A stretch of DNA of 64,000 nucleotides, from NCBI GenBank assembly GCA_012064385.1, contig QRDG01000528.1, positions 62,001 through 126,000 of the forward strand, read 5' to 3'. Positions within the stretch are counted from its first letter, which is position 1; each line of letters starts with the position of its first letter. A program made the position numbers and the translations under genes. The notes under the pieces are model-generated. The model was not told the origin of the DNA. It saw nothing but the letters and a program-made list of their open reading frames with translations, and ran no database searches. Shown piece after piece: positions 1 through 9,565 of this stretch. This DNA is from Puccinellia tenuiflora (Eukaryota; Streptophyta; Magnoliopsida; Poales; Poaceae).

Positions 1-411
1 AACCCTTGGGGTGAGGTTCATCGGAGAATAGGGTGAGGCCTTTGTGGCATCTTGAGTAGGCCTTTTGTGGCGAGTTCACACCCCTCCAACGAGACGTACT
101 CCCTTAACAAGGAGGAACTCGGGAATACATCCTCGTCTCCGCGTGCCTCAGTTATTTCTATACCCGAGCTCTTTACTTATGCAATTTACATTGTGATAGC
201 CTTTGTGCTTGATGTCATATATATTGCTATCACCTTGTTGTTATATTGCTTAGCATAAGTTGTTGGTACACATAGGTGAACCTAGTATATTATGTTGTTA
301 GCTTGTTAATTTAAACACCTAGTTTTATTCCGCAATTATCAAGCCTTAAACCTGAAAAGTGTTAATCGCCTATTCACCCCCCCCCTCTAGGCGACATCAA
401 TTGTTCTTTCA
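1..411 (+). mobile_element. 3' end of a Copia LTR (SIRE/Maximus-like)
   Basis: The stretch ends in a C-rich run followed by TCTAGGCGACATC and then CTTTCA at 406-411, after which unrelated sequence begins. The wording before it (a T-rich block and a GTTGGTACACATAGGTGA-type segment near 261-280) resembles the end of SIRE/Maximus-type Copia LTRs of Triticeae as I remember them. No primer site follows, so this would be the outer end of a 3' LTR on the plus strand. The rest of the element lies before the window. The short ORF at 52-258 is not credible as a gene. The family name is from memory, not from a search. Confidence 0.5.
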
Positions 412-1604
412 GCACTACCCACACGTGGGAAGACTTATGGAACCCCCGCAACTTAGTACCGGATCTGCTACATTGTTTAGGGAGCCACAAGTAGTTCGGG
501 TGTTTACCATTTGGAGCATACGCATAAGCATGTTACTGAAGATGAGAGGTTACATCTATGGGGGGCGCATATAGGTTTGCGGTACGTTCGTTTATCGAGT
601 GTGGAAAGAGGGCAATCATATGAGTGTTCCTCCCGAAGCCGTCCTCGCAACCTTTGGGCCCGCAACGGAGCTTTGGCCGGACTCCCGACGTGGATCAGAC
701 TCAGATGGGTGGCTCGCTATTCAATGCTGTTGTGAAGGGAAGAGTCGTGTTGTGATATCCTGGCCTTTGTGGCTTGTGGGTTGATCGAATATTTATGGTT
801 ACTATGGTGCACCCCTGCAGGGTTAAATCTTTTCGAAAAGCCGTGTCCGCGGTTATGGACGACTTGGGTAATGTGCTGGCTAAAAAGATCATAGACATCA
901 CCGTAAATACTAAATAGCTAATTTTCTTAGTAAATAGTTTTACTCGAATAATTAAATTGATTAAAACTTGATCAACGAGTGAGTGCCCGGACTTCTTCCT
1001 CGTGGGCTCCTGATACGAGGGAGTTGTCTTAGGGCGGGTTTTGTTTGGTGAGTAGAAATAGGTTCTACGAGTATGCGCTCTCTTACCTTATTCTAAATAG
1101 ACGCCAGGTCTAGCGTGTCCTCTGTAGATGTTAGGTGCTGCTGCAAGTCCACCATACAGCCATCCTTTTTATCCAATTGCATGTGCACAGTTCGTTCGTT
1201 TACCCTTGTGCGTAAGACTTGCTGAGTACCTCCCGTACTCATACCATCGGGGTCCCGGTGCCCGCTTTCACCGATGCAGGAGCGACAGACGACTACAACG
1301 ACCCAGATGGAGGCTACTATGTTGAGTTCGACGCCGACTACGACGAGTAGATCAGAGATCCTAGGTGGCAGCCTGAGACCGCGTGGGCGGGTCCCTTTTA
1401 TTTTCCGGTCATTAGACCCTTGATGTAGTCTGTACCCAGACATATTTTGCTTCCGCTGTATTCAGGATATGTTTCCCCTGTGATATAATAAATTATATTT
1501 GAAATATCACTTGTTTTCATCTTTTGTGTCTTAAATGTCAGTGTTGTGATATTCGAAATGTGGGTACTTTGGCGAAATGAATGTTTCGCTAAGTGGGGCT
1601 TACA
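412..1604 (+). mobile_element. Gypsy LTR, 5'-truncated (plus strand)
   Basis: This is the LTR of the decayed Gypsy element whose coding region follows. It ends with TTACA at 1600-1604, just before a tRNA-Met-type primer site. Positions about 815-870 contain CTGCAGGGTTAA, CTTTTCGAAAAG and CCGTGTCC, the reverse complement of a block in the Tekay LTR at about 4960-5010, so the two elements are relatives in opposite orientation. A typical TGT start is not seen near 412, so the LTR is probably truncated where the Copia LTR joins it. Confidence 0.55.
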
Positions 1605-1607
1605 ATT

Positions 1608-1620
1608 TGGTATCAGAGCA
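1608..1620 (+). other. Primer binding site (tRNA-Met type)
   Basis: TGGTATCAGAGCA lies 3 bases after the LTR end. This is the usual plant retrotransposon primer site complementary to initiator tRNA-Met. It fixes the plus-strand orientation of the element and marks the start of its internal region. Confidence 0.85.
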
Positions 1621-2033
1621 TGGACCGCCTGTAGGATCCCTTTTCAACTGGTCGTAGTTGAGTCTAGAAATTATTTTAGTAGCTATTCAGGAAAAATTAT
1701 ACGCGAGACTAGGTACTCTGTTCTCTTTACTTGTTTCCCCACCCACCCTCCCTCTTTTTTCGGTAAGGAAGTGAAACGAATTTTTCCCTCCTTTCCTAAA
1801 TTTTCAAAATAGGTTTTCACGTGTTCGGGGTTTTCCATAGTACCTTTAGGTGGCAGCTATGTTTTTGGTGAAAAGAAATGTTGCTTCGGTCACTTCACCT
1901 TTGTTTCCCTACTCCAGTGTTGAATCTTTTACGGTGCATCCGATGTCTATCCATGTTGTCTGTTGCTATCTAATCTTTCCGCAAATCTTGTCTTCTTTTT
2001 CTGGTACTTACAAATGTTGTCGTTATCCTCAGG
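1621..2033 (+). other. Untranslated leader of the decayed Gypsy element
   Basis: About 410 bases between the primer site and the gag start. No coding signal is visible; it contains T-rich stretches (1735-1815). It is in the position expected for a retrotransposon leader. Confidence 0.5.
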
Positions 2034-2390
2034 ATGACGAGGGGTAACAATAACCCACCACCACCCCCACCCCCGCCTTTCTCAGAGATGTTGACGCAGT
2101 TAATGCAAGTGGTGGCGTAGTTGGTGCAACAATAAGCTAACCAGATGCTGCATCACAACAACCGCAACGAGGGCAATGGATGCGTCTCTCTCAGGGACTT
2201 CCTCAACCTGAACCTGAGAGTCTTCGCCTCCTCCGCTGAGCCTCTCAACGCCGATGACTGGCTTCGTGAGATGAACAGGACCCTCGTCACTGCACGCGTG
2301 GCACCTAAGGACCGTGTGCCCTATGTCACGTTTCTTCTACGCGGCGAATCCGCCTCATGGTGGGAGAACCGCCAGGCGATGAGAGCCCCG
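2034..2390 (+). pseudogene. Gypsy gag fragment, stops and deletion
   Basis: An ATG at 2034 opens a frame beginning with a proline-rich stretch (CCACCACC repeats, 2050-2075). It has in-frame stops soon after (TAG near 2119), so translation is broken. From about 2190 the frame reads as the gag capsid segment: motif LNADDWLREM followed by SWWENRQAM, matching [10 protein letters not shown] and SWWESHVAM in the intact relative downstream. At about 2385 gag ends abruptly and the sequence jumps into the C-terminal part of reverse transcriptase. The rest of gag, the zinc knuckle, the protease and the first part of RT are missing. This is a dead gag remnant. Confidence 0.8.
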
Positions 2391-4179
2391 AGTGAAGCTT
2401 CGCGAACACCGCCTCTATGCTAAGTTCTCCAAATGCGAGTTCTGGCTTCCTGAAGTCACCTATCTTGGGCATGTCATTTCTGGAAAAGGCACCGCCGTCA
2501 ATCCAAAAAGAGTCCAAGCAATTCTCGACTGGCCTACGCCTAAAATGGTGAAGCAACTCAGAAGTGTCCTGGGTATGGCTGGCTACTGTCGTCGCTACAT
2601 CGAAAACTTCTCCAAAATCACAAAGCCTCTCACCGAACTCCTCAAGAAAGACAAGAAGTTCATCTGGAGTCCCGAATGTGAGGAAAGCTTCCAGCTTATA
2701 AAGAAAAAGCTCACCTCAACTCATGTTCTAGTTGCACCTGACACTTCCAAGCCTTTCCAAGTCTTGTGTGACGCCTCTCTACAAGGACTAGGCGGGGTCC
2801 TCATGCAAGATCGACAAGTCGTCGCTTACACTTCTCGTCAGTTGCGCTCTCACGAGCTCAACTATCCTACTCATGATCTTGAACTCGCTGCAGTTGTGCA
2901 TGCACTCAAAACATGGCGGCACTATCTTATGGGTAACACTTGTGAAATCTACACCGACCATCAAAGCCTAAAATATCTCTTCACTCAGCCAGATCTGAAC
3001 CTCAGACAAAGGCGATGGATCGAGAGTATCAAGGATTTCGATCTCACCCTCAACTACACTCCAGGCAAGGCTAATGTCATGGCTGATGCCCTCAGTCGCA
3101 AATCCTATTGCAACAATCTCATGATCTTGGAAAGTCAACCTACCCTCCATGAAGAATTCCGCAAGCTCAATTTGGAAATTGTTCCTCAGGGTTATCTTGC
3201 TAGCTTGACAGGCACTCCTACTCTTGACGACAAAATCCGAGATGCTAAGTTACGTGACCCTTCTGTCAAGAAGATCAAGGAAAACATTGTTTTGTGCACA
3301 GCTAAGTACAAGTGCTTCTATCTGGACAACAAGGGAACTGTGTTATTTGAAGGACGCATTGTTGTTCCCAAGCTTGAAAGCTTAAGAGAGTTGATCTTCA
3401 AGGAAGCTCATGACAGTCCTCTTTCTATCCATCCTGGAAGCATGAAGATGTATCAGGATCTCAAGCAAGTCTACTGGTGGACCTGAATGAAGCGTCAAAT
3501 TGCTCGCTATGTCTCGGAATGTGATGTCTGTCACCGTGTCAAGGCAGAACACCAGAGACCAGCCTGTGTCCTTCAACCCCTGAAAATTCCTGAGTGGAAA
3601 TGGGAAGAAATTGAAATGTACTTCGTCACCGGTTTTCCCAAGTCCAAGAAAGGCAATGATGCTATCTTTGTTGTCATCGACCGCTGCTCCAAGGTCGCTC
3701 ACTTCTTCCCAGTCAAAGATTCAATCTCATAAGTTCAGTTGGCAGAGCTTTATGCCACAAAGATCGTTCCTCTTCACGGTATTCCTTTGGAAATAAGCTC
3801 AGATCATGGGAGTATCTTCACTTCTCGATTCTGGAAAAGCTTTCAGGAGGCTATGGGCACAAACCTGCTTTTTAGCACCGCCTACCACCCTCAAACAAGT
3901 GGACAGGTGGAAAGAGTCAATCAGATTATCGAGGATATGCTCAGAGCATGTGTCATCTCTTTTGGCATGAAATGGGAAGATTGCCTCCCGTATACTGAGT
4001 TCTCCTACAACAACAGCTATCAAGCAAGCTTGGGCATGGCCCCCTTTGAAGTTCTCTATGGCCGCAAGTGCCGGACTCCTCTCAACTGGTCCAAAACTGG
4101 AGAACGTCAACTCTTTGGTCCTGACATCATACAAGAAGCCGAAGAAAAGGTCCGCAAAACCTGAAGATTGCTCAGTCAC
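2391..4179 (+). pseudogene. Gypsy pol remnant: RT C-term, RNase H, integrase
   Basis: The frame 2392-3486 starts at [17 protein letters not shown], which lies after the YIDD box of RT, so the RT catalytic aspartates are absent. RNase H follows ([20 protein letters not shown]), then the linker and the integrase zinc finger. A stop at 3484 breaks the chain inside the zinc finger, and another lies at 3730. The integrase core reads MYFVTGFP where the intact relative has MDFITGFP, so the first catalytic Asp is Tyr here. The second Asp (SSDHGS) and the Glu (VERVNQ) remain. A frameshift near 4155 precedes truncation at 4179, where the Tekay LTR begins. The chromodomain and 3' LTR are not present. 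Confidence 0.9.
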
Positions 4180-7100
4180 TGTAACGCCCCGACCCCGGAA
4201 TTATACAGAGAGGCCATGTATGGAACACAACCATCAATGTATAAAACAAAGATCGAGACTTGTGGAACAGAACTGGCACCAAAGCATGACTCTACGACAC
4301 AAAACATTTATATAGCAACTCATATAACGAGGAGAATACAAATATTACAAGGCAAAAGGATCACAGATCCTGCAATTCAACAAGCGGAAGCGAAGTAGCG
4401 TTGTCTAATACAACAAGAAGCAAATTATGGCCTAAGAGGCCTACAGATAAACATCACCCAAGCCAGCTTGTTCCACGGTCCCAAGCTGCCACCTGGGAAC
4501 CCCAGACTAGTAGTCGACGTCAACGAAGAACCCACCTAGCTGCTCGGTGTCGTCCTCCTCTGAAATACAAAATCATAGAGGCAGCAAAGAGAGACTGAGT
4601 ACGATGTACTCGCAAGTTTAGTAGGGCGATATAGGCCCAATGATTGACGGAGGCTCTAAAGCTTTATATGTATTTCTTTTGCATAAAGCTAAGTTTCATA
4701 AACAAAACAAAATATAATTGACCCATGGCATTCGTCTACTCAGAGTATTTTACAAAGGGGTAAGAGAGTATCATTATCATCTTCGGTTCTCGACGAACCT
4801 ACGCATAACCATCACCACTCATCTCACACAAAGGCACTCCCTCGACTCACCCTCGAGGAAATGAACCTTTATCACAAGTTTATTATGCAACCTCTAGCTG
4901 CCATATCAATTAGGTTAATGTTATCTATGAGCTAATCCGCCTTTCCCAAGGATTTGTCCATAACCGTGGACACGGCTTTTCGAAAAGATTAACCCTGCAG
5001 GGGTGTACTAATTTACCCATCGGTACCGTCCGGCTCACCTAGTTGGCCCTCTTCCGGGGAAGGCCGGCGAGTGGGCGCGGTTAGACCTTTACATTGCATG
5101 AGACTATCCAAGAGTCATCTGTGGCCACAGGACAGGTTCAGTGCCTATTTCAGCACCCTGCCCCATCGCCACGCCCTAACACCACCGTCCACATCATTCT
5201 TTTTCCACCCACATACTCACACGCAAATAGAAAACCGAACTAGAGGACCCTTGGATACGCCCGCACAACTTATTCGGTCAGAGGGGGTTCCATATGCCCC
5301 CACCTCCGGAAGCACGCTCGTTTTTCTTGGTTCTAGCTAAAAGCACTCTCAACCTAGGCGGCAAGAATGAGGCAAACCACCCTCCCCGAGGGCAACTCAT
5401 CCAAGCCTTTAGCAATTTAATTAAGCATTACATTCATCCACCATGCCCGAATCATTCCATCATCATTAATAAATATGGAATTCAATAACGGACATCACTA
5501 GCATTTCAACTAAGCATTTCTAAGCATGGCTAAGCATATAACCAACAATTATAATTGTATCCGGCCAACACATCAACTCTAGGGTTCATAGGTAGGGGTA
5601 CATGTGATCGGCTCGGGAAAACATGCATTCATAGGATTCCCTAATATTGACCCAAAAGACATTTGAACCGCATGCAATAGTAGGGTGGATAAAATAATTT
5701 GATAAAGCATAGGATGCTAGATGCCAAGAAGGTTAGGTTATCTCTTGCCTTGCTGCCGGGTAGCGTCGTATTGCTCGTCGGGGTAGGAGAGGGAACCCTC
5801 GACTCCGGAATCTATCGATACCCAAAGAAAATACAAAGCACACATAAATCACACGAACACAAGATGCAATGCTCAATCACATGATGACATGTCAAGTTGA
5901 TGCAAAGACATCAATATATAAATTAAAAACAAATTTAAATGGGGAGCCAAATAATTGTTGCAATTATTTGGGAGCAACCCCATATTTATCTTAGTGACCA
6001 CAATTCTTGATAAACTATCAAATTATTAGAGAAGTGGTTCAAATATGCATGAACATGGCATGAATGGATAGGTTTCGTTCCTCCGGTCATTTCGGTAATT
6101 TATTTGTAATTTTCGGAGTACCGATGAATAAATGACAAATTAAACAAATAATTGAATTTACTTCATTTAACCCAATTATGAATAACACAAATAAAATATT
6201 TGTGATCATGACTTAATATTAACATGGTTTGATTGCATTTGAGATGTTGAACACATTGATATCTTATTTATCAATTTTGGATCAATATTTAGTAAGTTAT
6301 GAATTTTCCCAAATTAGGCATCAATTTTACCCTTTTAGGGTTTCCTAATTATAGGGAAATTATTTTGCTCAAGAGGACATGACAAAGTTACCAACTGATA
6401 GGTTTTGTTTTGCTGAGCAACTTGATATGTAGTTTGCAAATTTTGAAGCAATACACAAAAAGATATTAAAGTTTTAAATTGCCCTTTTAATTCATAAAGG
6501 AAAAAGCAAAAGGCCAGACAGGCCGGCCTTGTGCCGGCCAGGCCGGGCTGTAGGCCGGGCAGGGACCCGAGTGGTCCGGCCCAGAGCCGGCCCAGGCTGG
6601 CAACCGGCCGGGCACTAGCCCGAAGGCTCCGGCCCAAGGTCGGTCCAGGCCGGGCGCTAGGCCGGCCCAGCACACACGCACGCACGCGTGCCGGTCAAAG
6701 TCACGACCGGCGCGAGGCCGTGGTCACCGGCGGCACGGGCGGGGATCGACACGCCGGTGGCGGGCACGCGAGGGCCCGAGAGGTGCCGCATTCATCGCGC
6801 CACACCACGGCGGACCTAGATCGGGCGGCGCCGCTACGTATGGGTCGCCGGAGCGACGGTGACGTTGACGTCCGGCGGCAGCCGGCGACGGGACTAGACG
6901 ACGGCGAAGAGGGAGCGAGCTAGGGGGGCCACGGGGATGTCTAGGAGGGTCACCGGCTTACCCTGGGTCCGTGGGTGGCCGCGGCGGTGAAGAGGGAGGC
7001 CGGTACCGGCGGCAATGGTGCACGGCGGCCGACGGGTGTCGGTGAAGAGAACGGGACGGTGGCGGCGATTCGGGAGGCCCCGCGTCGATTCCTTCGGCGG

Positions 7101-8072
7101 GGAGGTGCAGCTCGGCGCGGCGGAGCTGGTGGCGGCAACGGCTTGCCTCGGGGCAGCCGGAGTCGGCGGCGAGGTGCGGCGCACGGTGGCGGAAGACGTC
7201 GGTCTCGGGAGCTCGCTACGGTCGGTCTCGATCCGGAAAAACGGGGAGCTGGGGAGGGGAAGAGAGAGAGGGGGCAGGTGCGCGTCGGTGAGGTCCACTT
7301 GACCTCCAGGGGAGCGAGAGGAGCGACGGCCGCTTGCGCGGCATGGCGCCAGTGCCATGGCGCCACTGTGCGAGGAGAGAGGGAGAGGAGACTGACAGTG
7401 GGACCCACTGTCAGTAATTTAAACAAAAACTGCAATTTCTGTTTTTCTTTTAAGTTCAGCAGACTTCAGTGATTTAATTGGGGCACTAAAACATTTTTAT
7501 AAAATCCATAAAAATTCATGAAGTCTTTAATTACCTTATAGAACCACCACAAAAATTGGTGAGGTCAAATAAATTGGTTTGCCCAAAATTTGTTCATAGC
7601 CTTTAGTTAGGGTAAATTGGGGCAATTCCCAAAATGCACTTAATTGGAACATTTATACAAACCCAAAAATATTGAAATTATTCATGGAGACCCTAGCATT
7701 AATACTGGAGCTTCCCATGATTTTAGTTCGAATTTTTGGAAAGCCTAACTTGGTTCCAAAAGTGTAGTTTGTAATAAGCCAAAATGAAATCTCATATTTA
7801 GTTCCCCATTGACAAAACTTGAAATTTGAGAATTGAGGATAAGAGACAAATAGGGAACTTCCTAAACAAGTTGGAAGTCCAAGAACGGTTGGTTGACAAA
7901 AAGGGCAAAACTTTTGGTTGGAGGTTTTGGGAAGGGTTGGCTTCCCATTACAATTGAGTTCCAAGTGCAAGTTCAAAAATGGCAAAAATGCATATGGATG
8001 CTATGATGCACACAATGAAGCAAAAGTGGAAAAATCCTTCGTATTTTTCGTTACCAAGTTTGGGATGTTACA
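4180..8072 (-). repeat. 3' LTR of the Tekay element (3893 bp)
   Basis: Bounded by TGTAACG at the low end and GATGTTACA at 8064-8072, with AATCTACC and the polypurine tract immediately inside. It is nearly identical to 12924-16831 except in about 5400-5700. It is unusually long and compositionally split: AT-rich ends with a GC-rich block at about 6510-7390 full of GGCC and CCGG. The ORFs read through that block (for example 6531-6923 and 6894-7358) differ by strand and frame and have no recognizable domain; I take them as composition artefacts. Confidence 0.92.
6510..7390. other. GC-rich block inside the Tekay 3' LTR
   Basis: About 880 bases dense in CG, starting with reiterated GGCCGGGC-like words (6520-6670) and continuing through CGGCGG-rich sequence. 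It ends near CCACTGTCAG at about 7405. The same block is at about 15263-16160 in the other LTR. It contrasts sharply with the AT-rich LTR on both sides. It could be a promoter or CpG-island-like region or captured host sequence; nothing identifies it. Confidence 0.6.
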
Positions 8073-8091
8073 AATCTACCCCCCTTACAGG
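8073..8091 (-). other. Polypurine tract of the Tekay element
   Basis: On the minus strand CTGTAAGGGGGGTAGATT directly precedes the 3' LTR start TGTAACATCCC. The G-run is the usual plus-strand primer of retrotransposon reverse transcription. Its place between the integrase ORF and the LTR confirms the orientation. Confidence 0.8.
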
Positions 8092-8108
8092 AATCTCGTC
8101 CCGAGATT

Positions 8109-9410
8109 CTAGGTTTGAGTGAAGAAGGCGGGGTATTCCTGACGAAGACTAGTTTCTCGCTCCCATGTGGCTTCTTCCTCGGAATGGTTAGACCATTGGA
8201 CTTTGAGAAACTTGATGGACTTGTTGCGGGTTTTCCTCTCCGCTTCATCCAAGATGCGGATAGGATGCTCGCGATAGGTCAAGTCCTCCTGAATGTCCAA
8301 TGCCTCATGATCAACCCCACGGATTGGATCCTTGAAGCACCGGCGGAGTTGGGAGACATGGAACACATCATGCACATCCGGGAAGTTGGAGGGTAGCTCA
8401 AGTTGATAGGAGAGATCTCCTCGCTTGGCTAAGACGGTGAAAGGGCCAACAAAGCGAGGTGCCAATTTGCCCTTGATTCCAAAGCGACGAACGCCTCGGA
8501 GAGGAGAGACTCGAAGATAGGCCTTGTCACCGATTTCATAGTGGACCTCTTGGTGGTGCTTGTCATAATAGCTTTTCTGACGGGATTGAGCGGCCTTGAG
8601 GTTTTCTCGAATGACACGGACCTTTTCTTCGGCTTCATTGATCACATCAGGACCGAAGAGTGACCTCTCCCCGGTTTCAGACCAATTGAGAGGAGTCCGG
8701 CATTTTCTCCCATAAAGGACCTCAAAGGGAGCCATTTGCAAACTGGCTTGGTAGCTATTGTTATAGGAGAACTCGGCGAGAGGGAGGTATTTTTCCCAAC
8801 TCTTGCCAAAAGAGATGATACAAGCCCGAAGCATGTCCTCAAGAACTTGATTTACTCTTTCAGTTTGACCGTCGGTTTGAGGGTGGTAGGCGGTGCTGAA
8901 GTTGAGACGGGTTCCAAGAGCCTTTTGGAAACTTTGCCAAAACTTGGACGTAAATAAGCTTCCACGGTCGGAGATGATCCTCAAAGGAACCCCGTGCAAG
9001 GGAACAATCCGGGCCATATAGAGCTCGGCCAATTGAGCGGAATTGATATCCTCTCGAACCGGAAGGAAATGTGCGACTTTGGATAGACGGTCAATGACGA
9101 CCCAAATGGCATTGTTACCCTTTTGTGACTTTGGAAAGCCGGTAATGAAATCCATACCAACTTCATCCCATTTCCACTCGGGAACGGCTATGGGGCGAAG
9201 GGTACCCGCTGGCCTCTGATGTTCAGCCTTCACCCGGCGACAGACGTCGCATTCGGCAACGTATTTGGCAATCTCCCGCTTCATGCGGGTCCACCAGAAT
9301 TTGGGACGGAGGTCTTGGTACATCTTGGTGCCGCCGGGGTGGATGGATATGGGAGATTCATGCGCCTCTTGGAGAAGTAACCCTTTGGTATTTCCACTCT
9401 TGGGCACCAC
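8109..9410 (-). CDS. Tekay integrase with C-terminal chromodomain
   Basis: A 433-aa frame, the downstream half of pol after the frameshift. The zinc finger uses the His residues in AHESPISIHPG (about residues 16-24) and CDVC (54-57). The integrase core has D87 (MDFITGFP), D148 (ISDRGSLF) and E184 (TERVNQ); D148 and E184 are separated by 35 residues, the DD35E spacing. The tail at about 370-430 (IRILDEAERKTRN, then LKVQWSNHSEEEATWERE) matches the chromodomain of plant chromoviruses, thought to direct integration to marked chromatin. The ATG at 9410 is only the first Met of this frame; in an active element this part would come from the gag-pol polyprotein. All catalytic residues are intact. Confidence 0.93.
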   Translation of the reverse strand: MVPKSGNTKGLLLQEAHESPISIHPGGTKMYQDLRPKFWWTRMKREIAKYVAECDVCRRVKAEHQRPAGTLRPIAVPEWKWDEVGMDFITGFPKSQKGNNAIWVVIDRLSKVAHFLPVREDINSAQLAELYMARIVPLHGVPLRIISDRGSLFTSKFWQSFQKALGTRLNFSTAYHPQTDGQTERVNQVLEDMLRACIISFGKSWEKYLPLAEFSYNNSYQASLQMAPFEVLYGRKCRTPLNWSETGERSLFGPDVINEAEEKVRVIRENLKAAQSRQKSYYDKHHQEVHYEIGDKAYLRVSPLRGVRRFGIKGKLAPRFVGPFTVLAKRGDLSYQLELPSNFPDVHDVFHVSQLRRCFKDPIRGVDHEALDIQEDLTYREHPIRILDEAERKTRNKSIKFLKVQWSNHSEEEATWERETSLRQEYPAFFTQT

Positions 9411-9565
9411 AAGACGGCCCTCGAAATAGACAACACCGGAGTCATCGATAGAGAAACACTTGGCCTTTCCACTTGCGACATTCTCCTTGATCTTGCGGAT
9501 GCCAGCATCATTTTGCTGGGCGGCCTTGATTTCATCCTCGAGAGTGGATTTGAGCTCGAGGTTAG
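9411..9565 (-). pseudogene. pol linker with single frameshift
   Basis: The region between the two long frames continues coding for the RNase H-integrase linker in the frame of the 433-aa ORF. The upstream frame runs into TAG at 9566-9568, just after residues matching EIVP in the relative at 3169-3189. Comparison with that relative indicates a length change of one base, or equivalent, near 9566-9575. It is the only coding lesion I found in this element. Confidence 0.75.

Noticed and set aside
6335..7472. Several overlapping ORFs of 95-165 aa in the LTR GC block
   Set aside because: They occur in multiple frames on both strands with Arg/Pro/Gly-rich composition and no domain; typical of CG-rich noncoding DNA.
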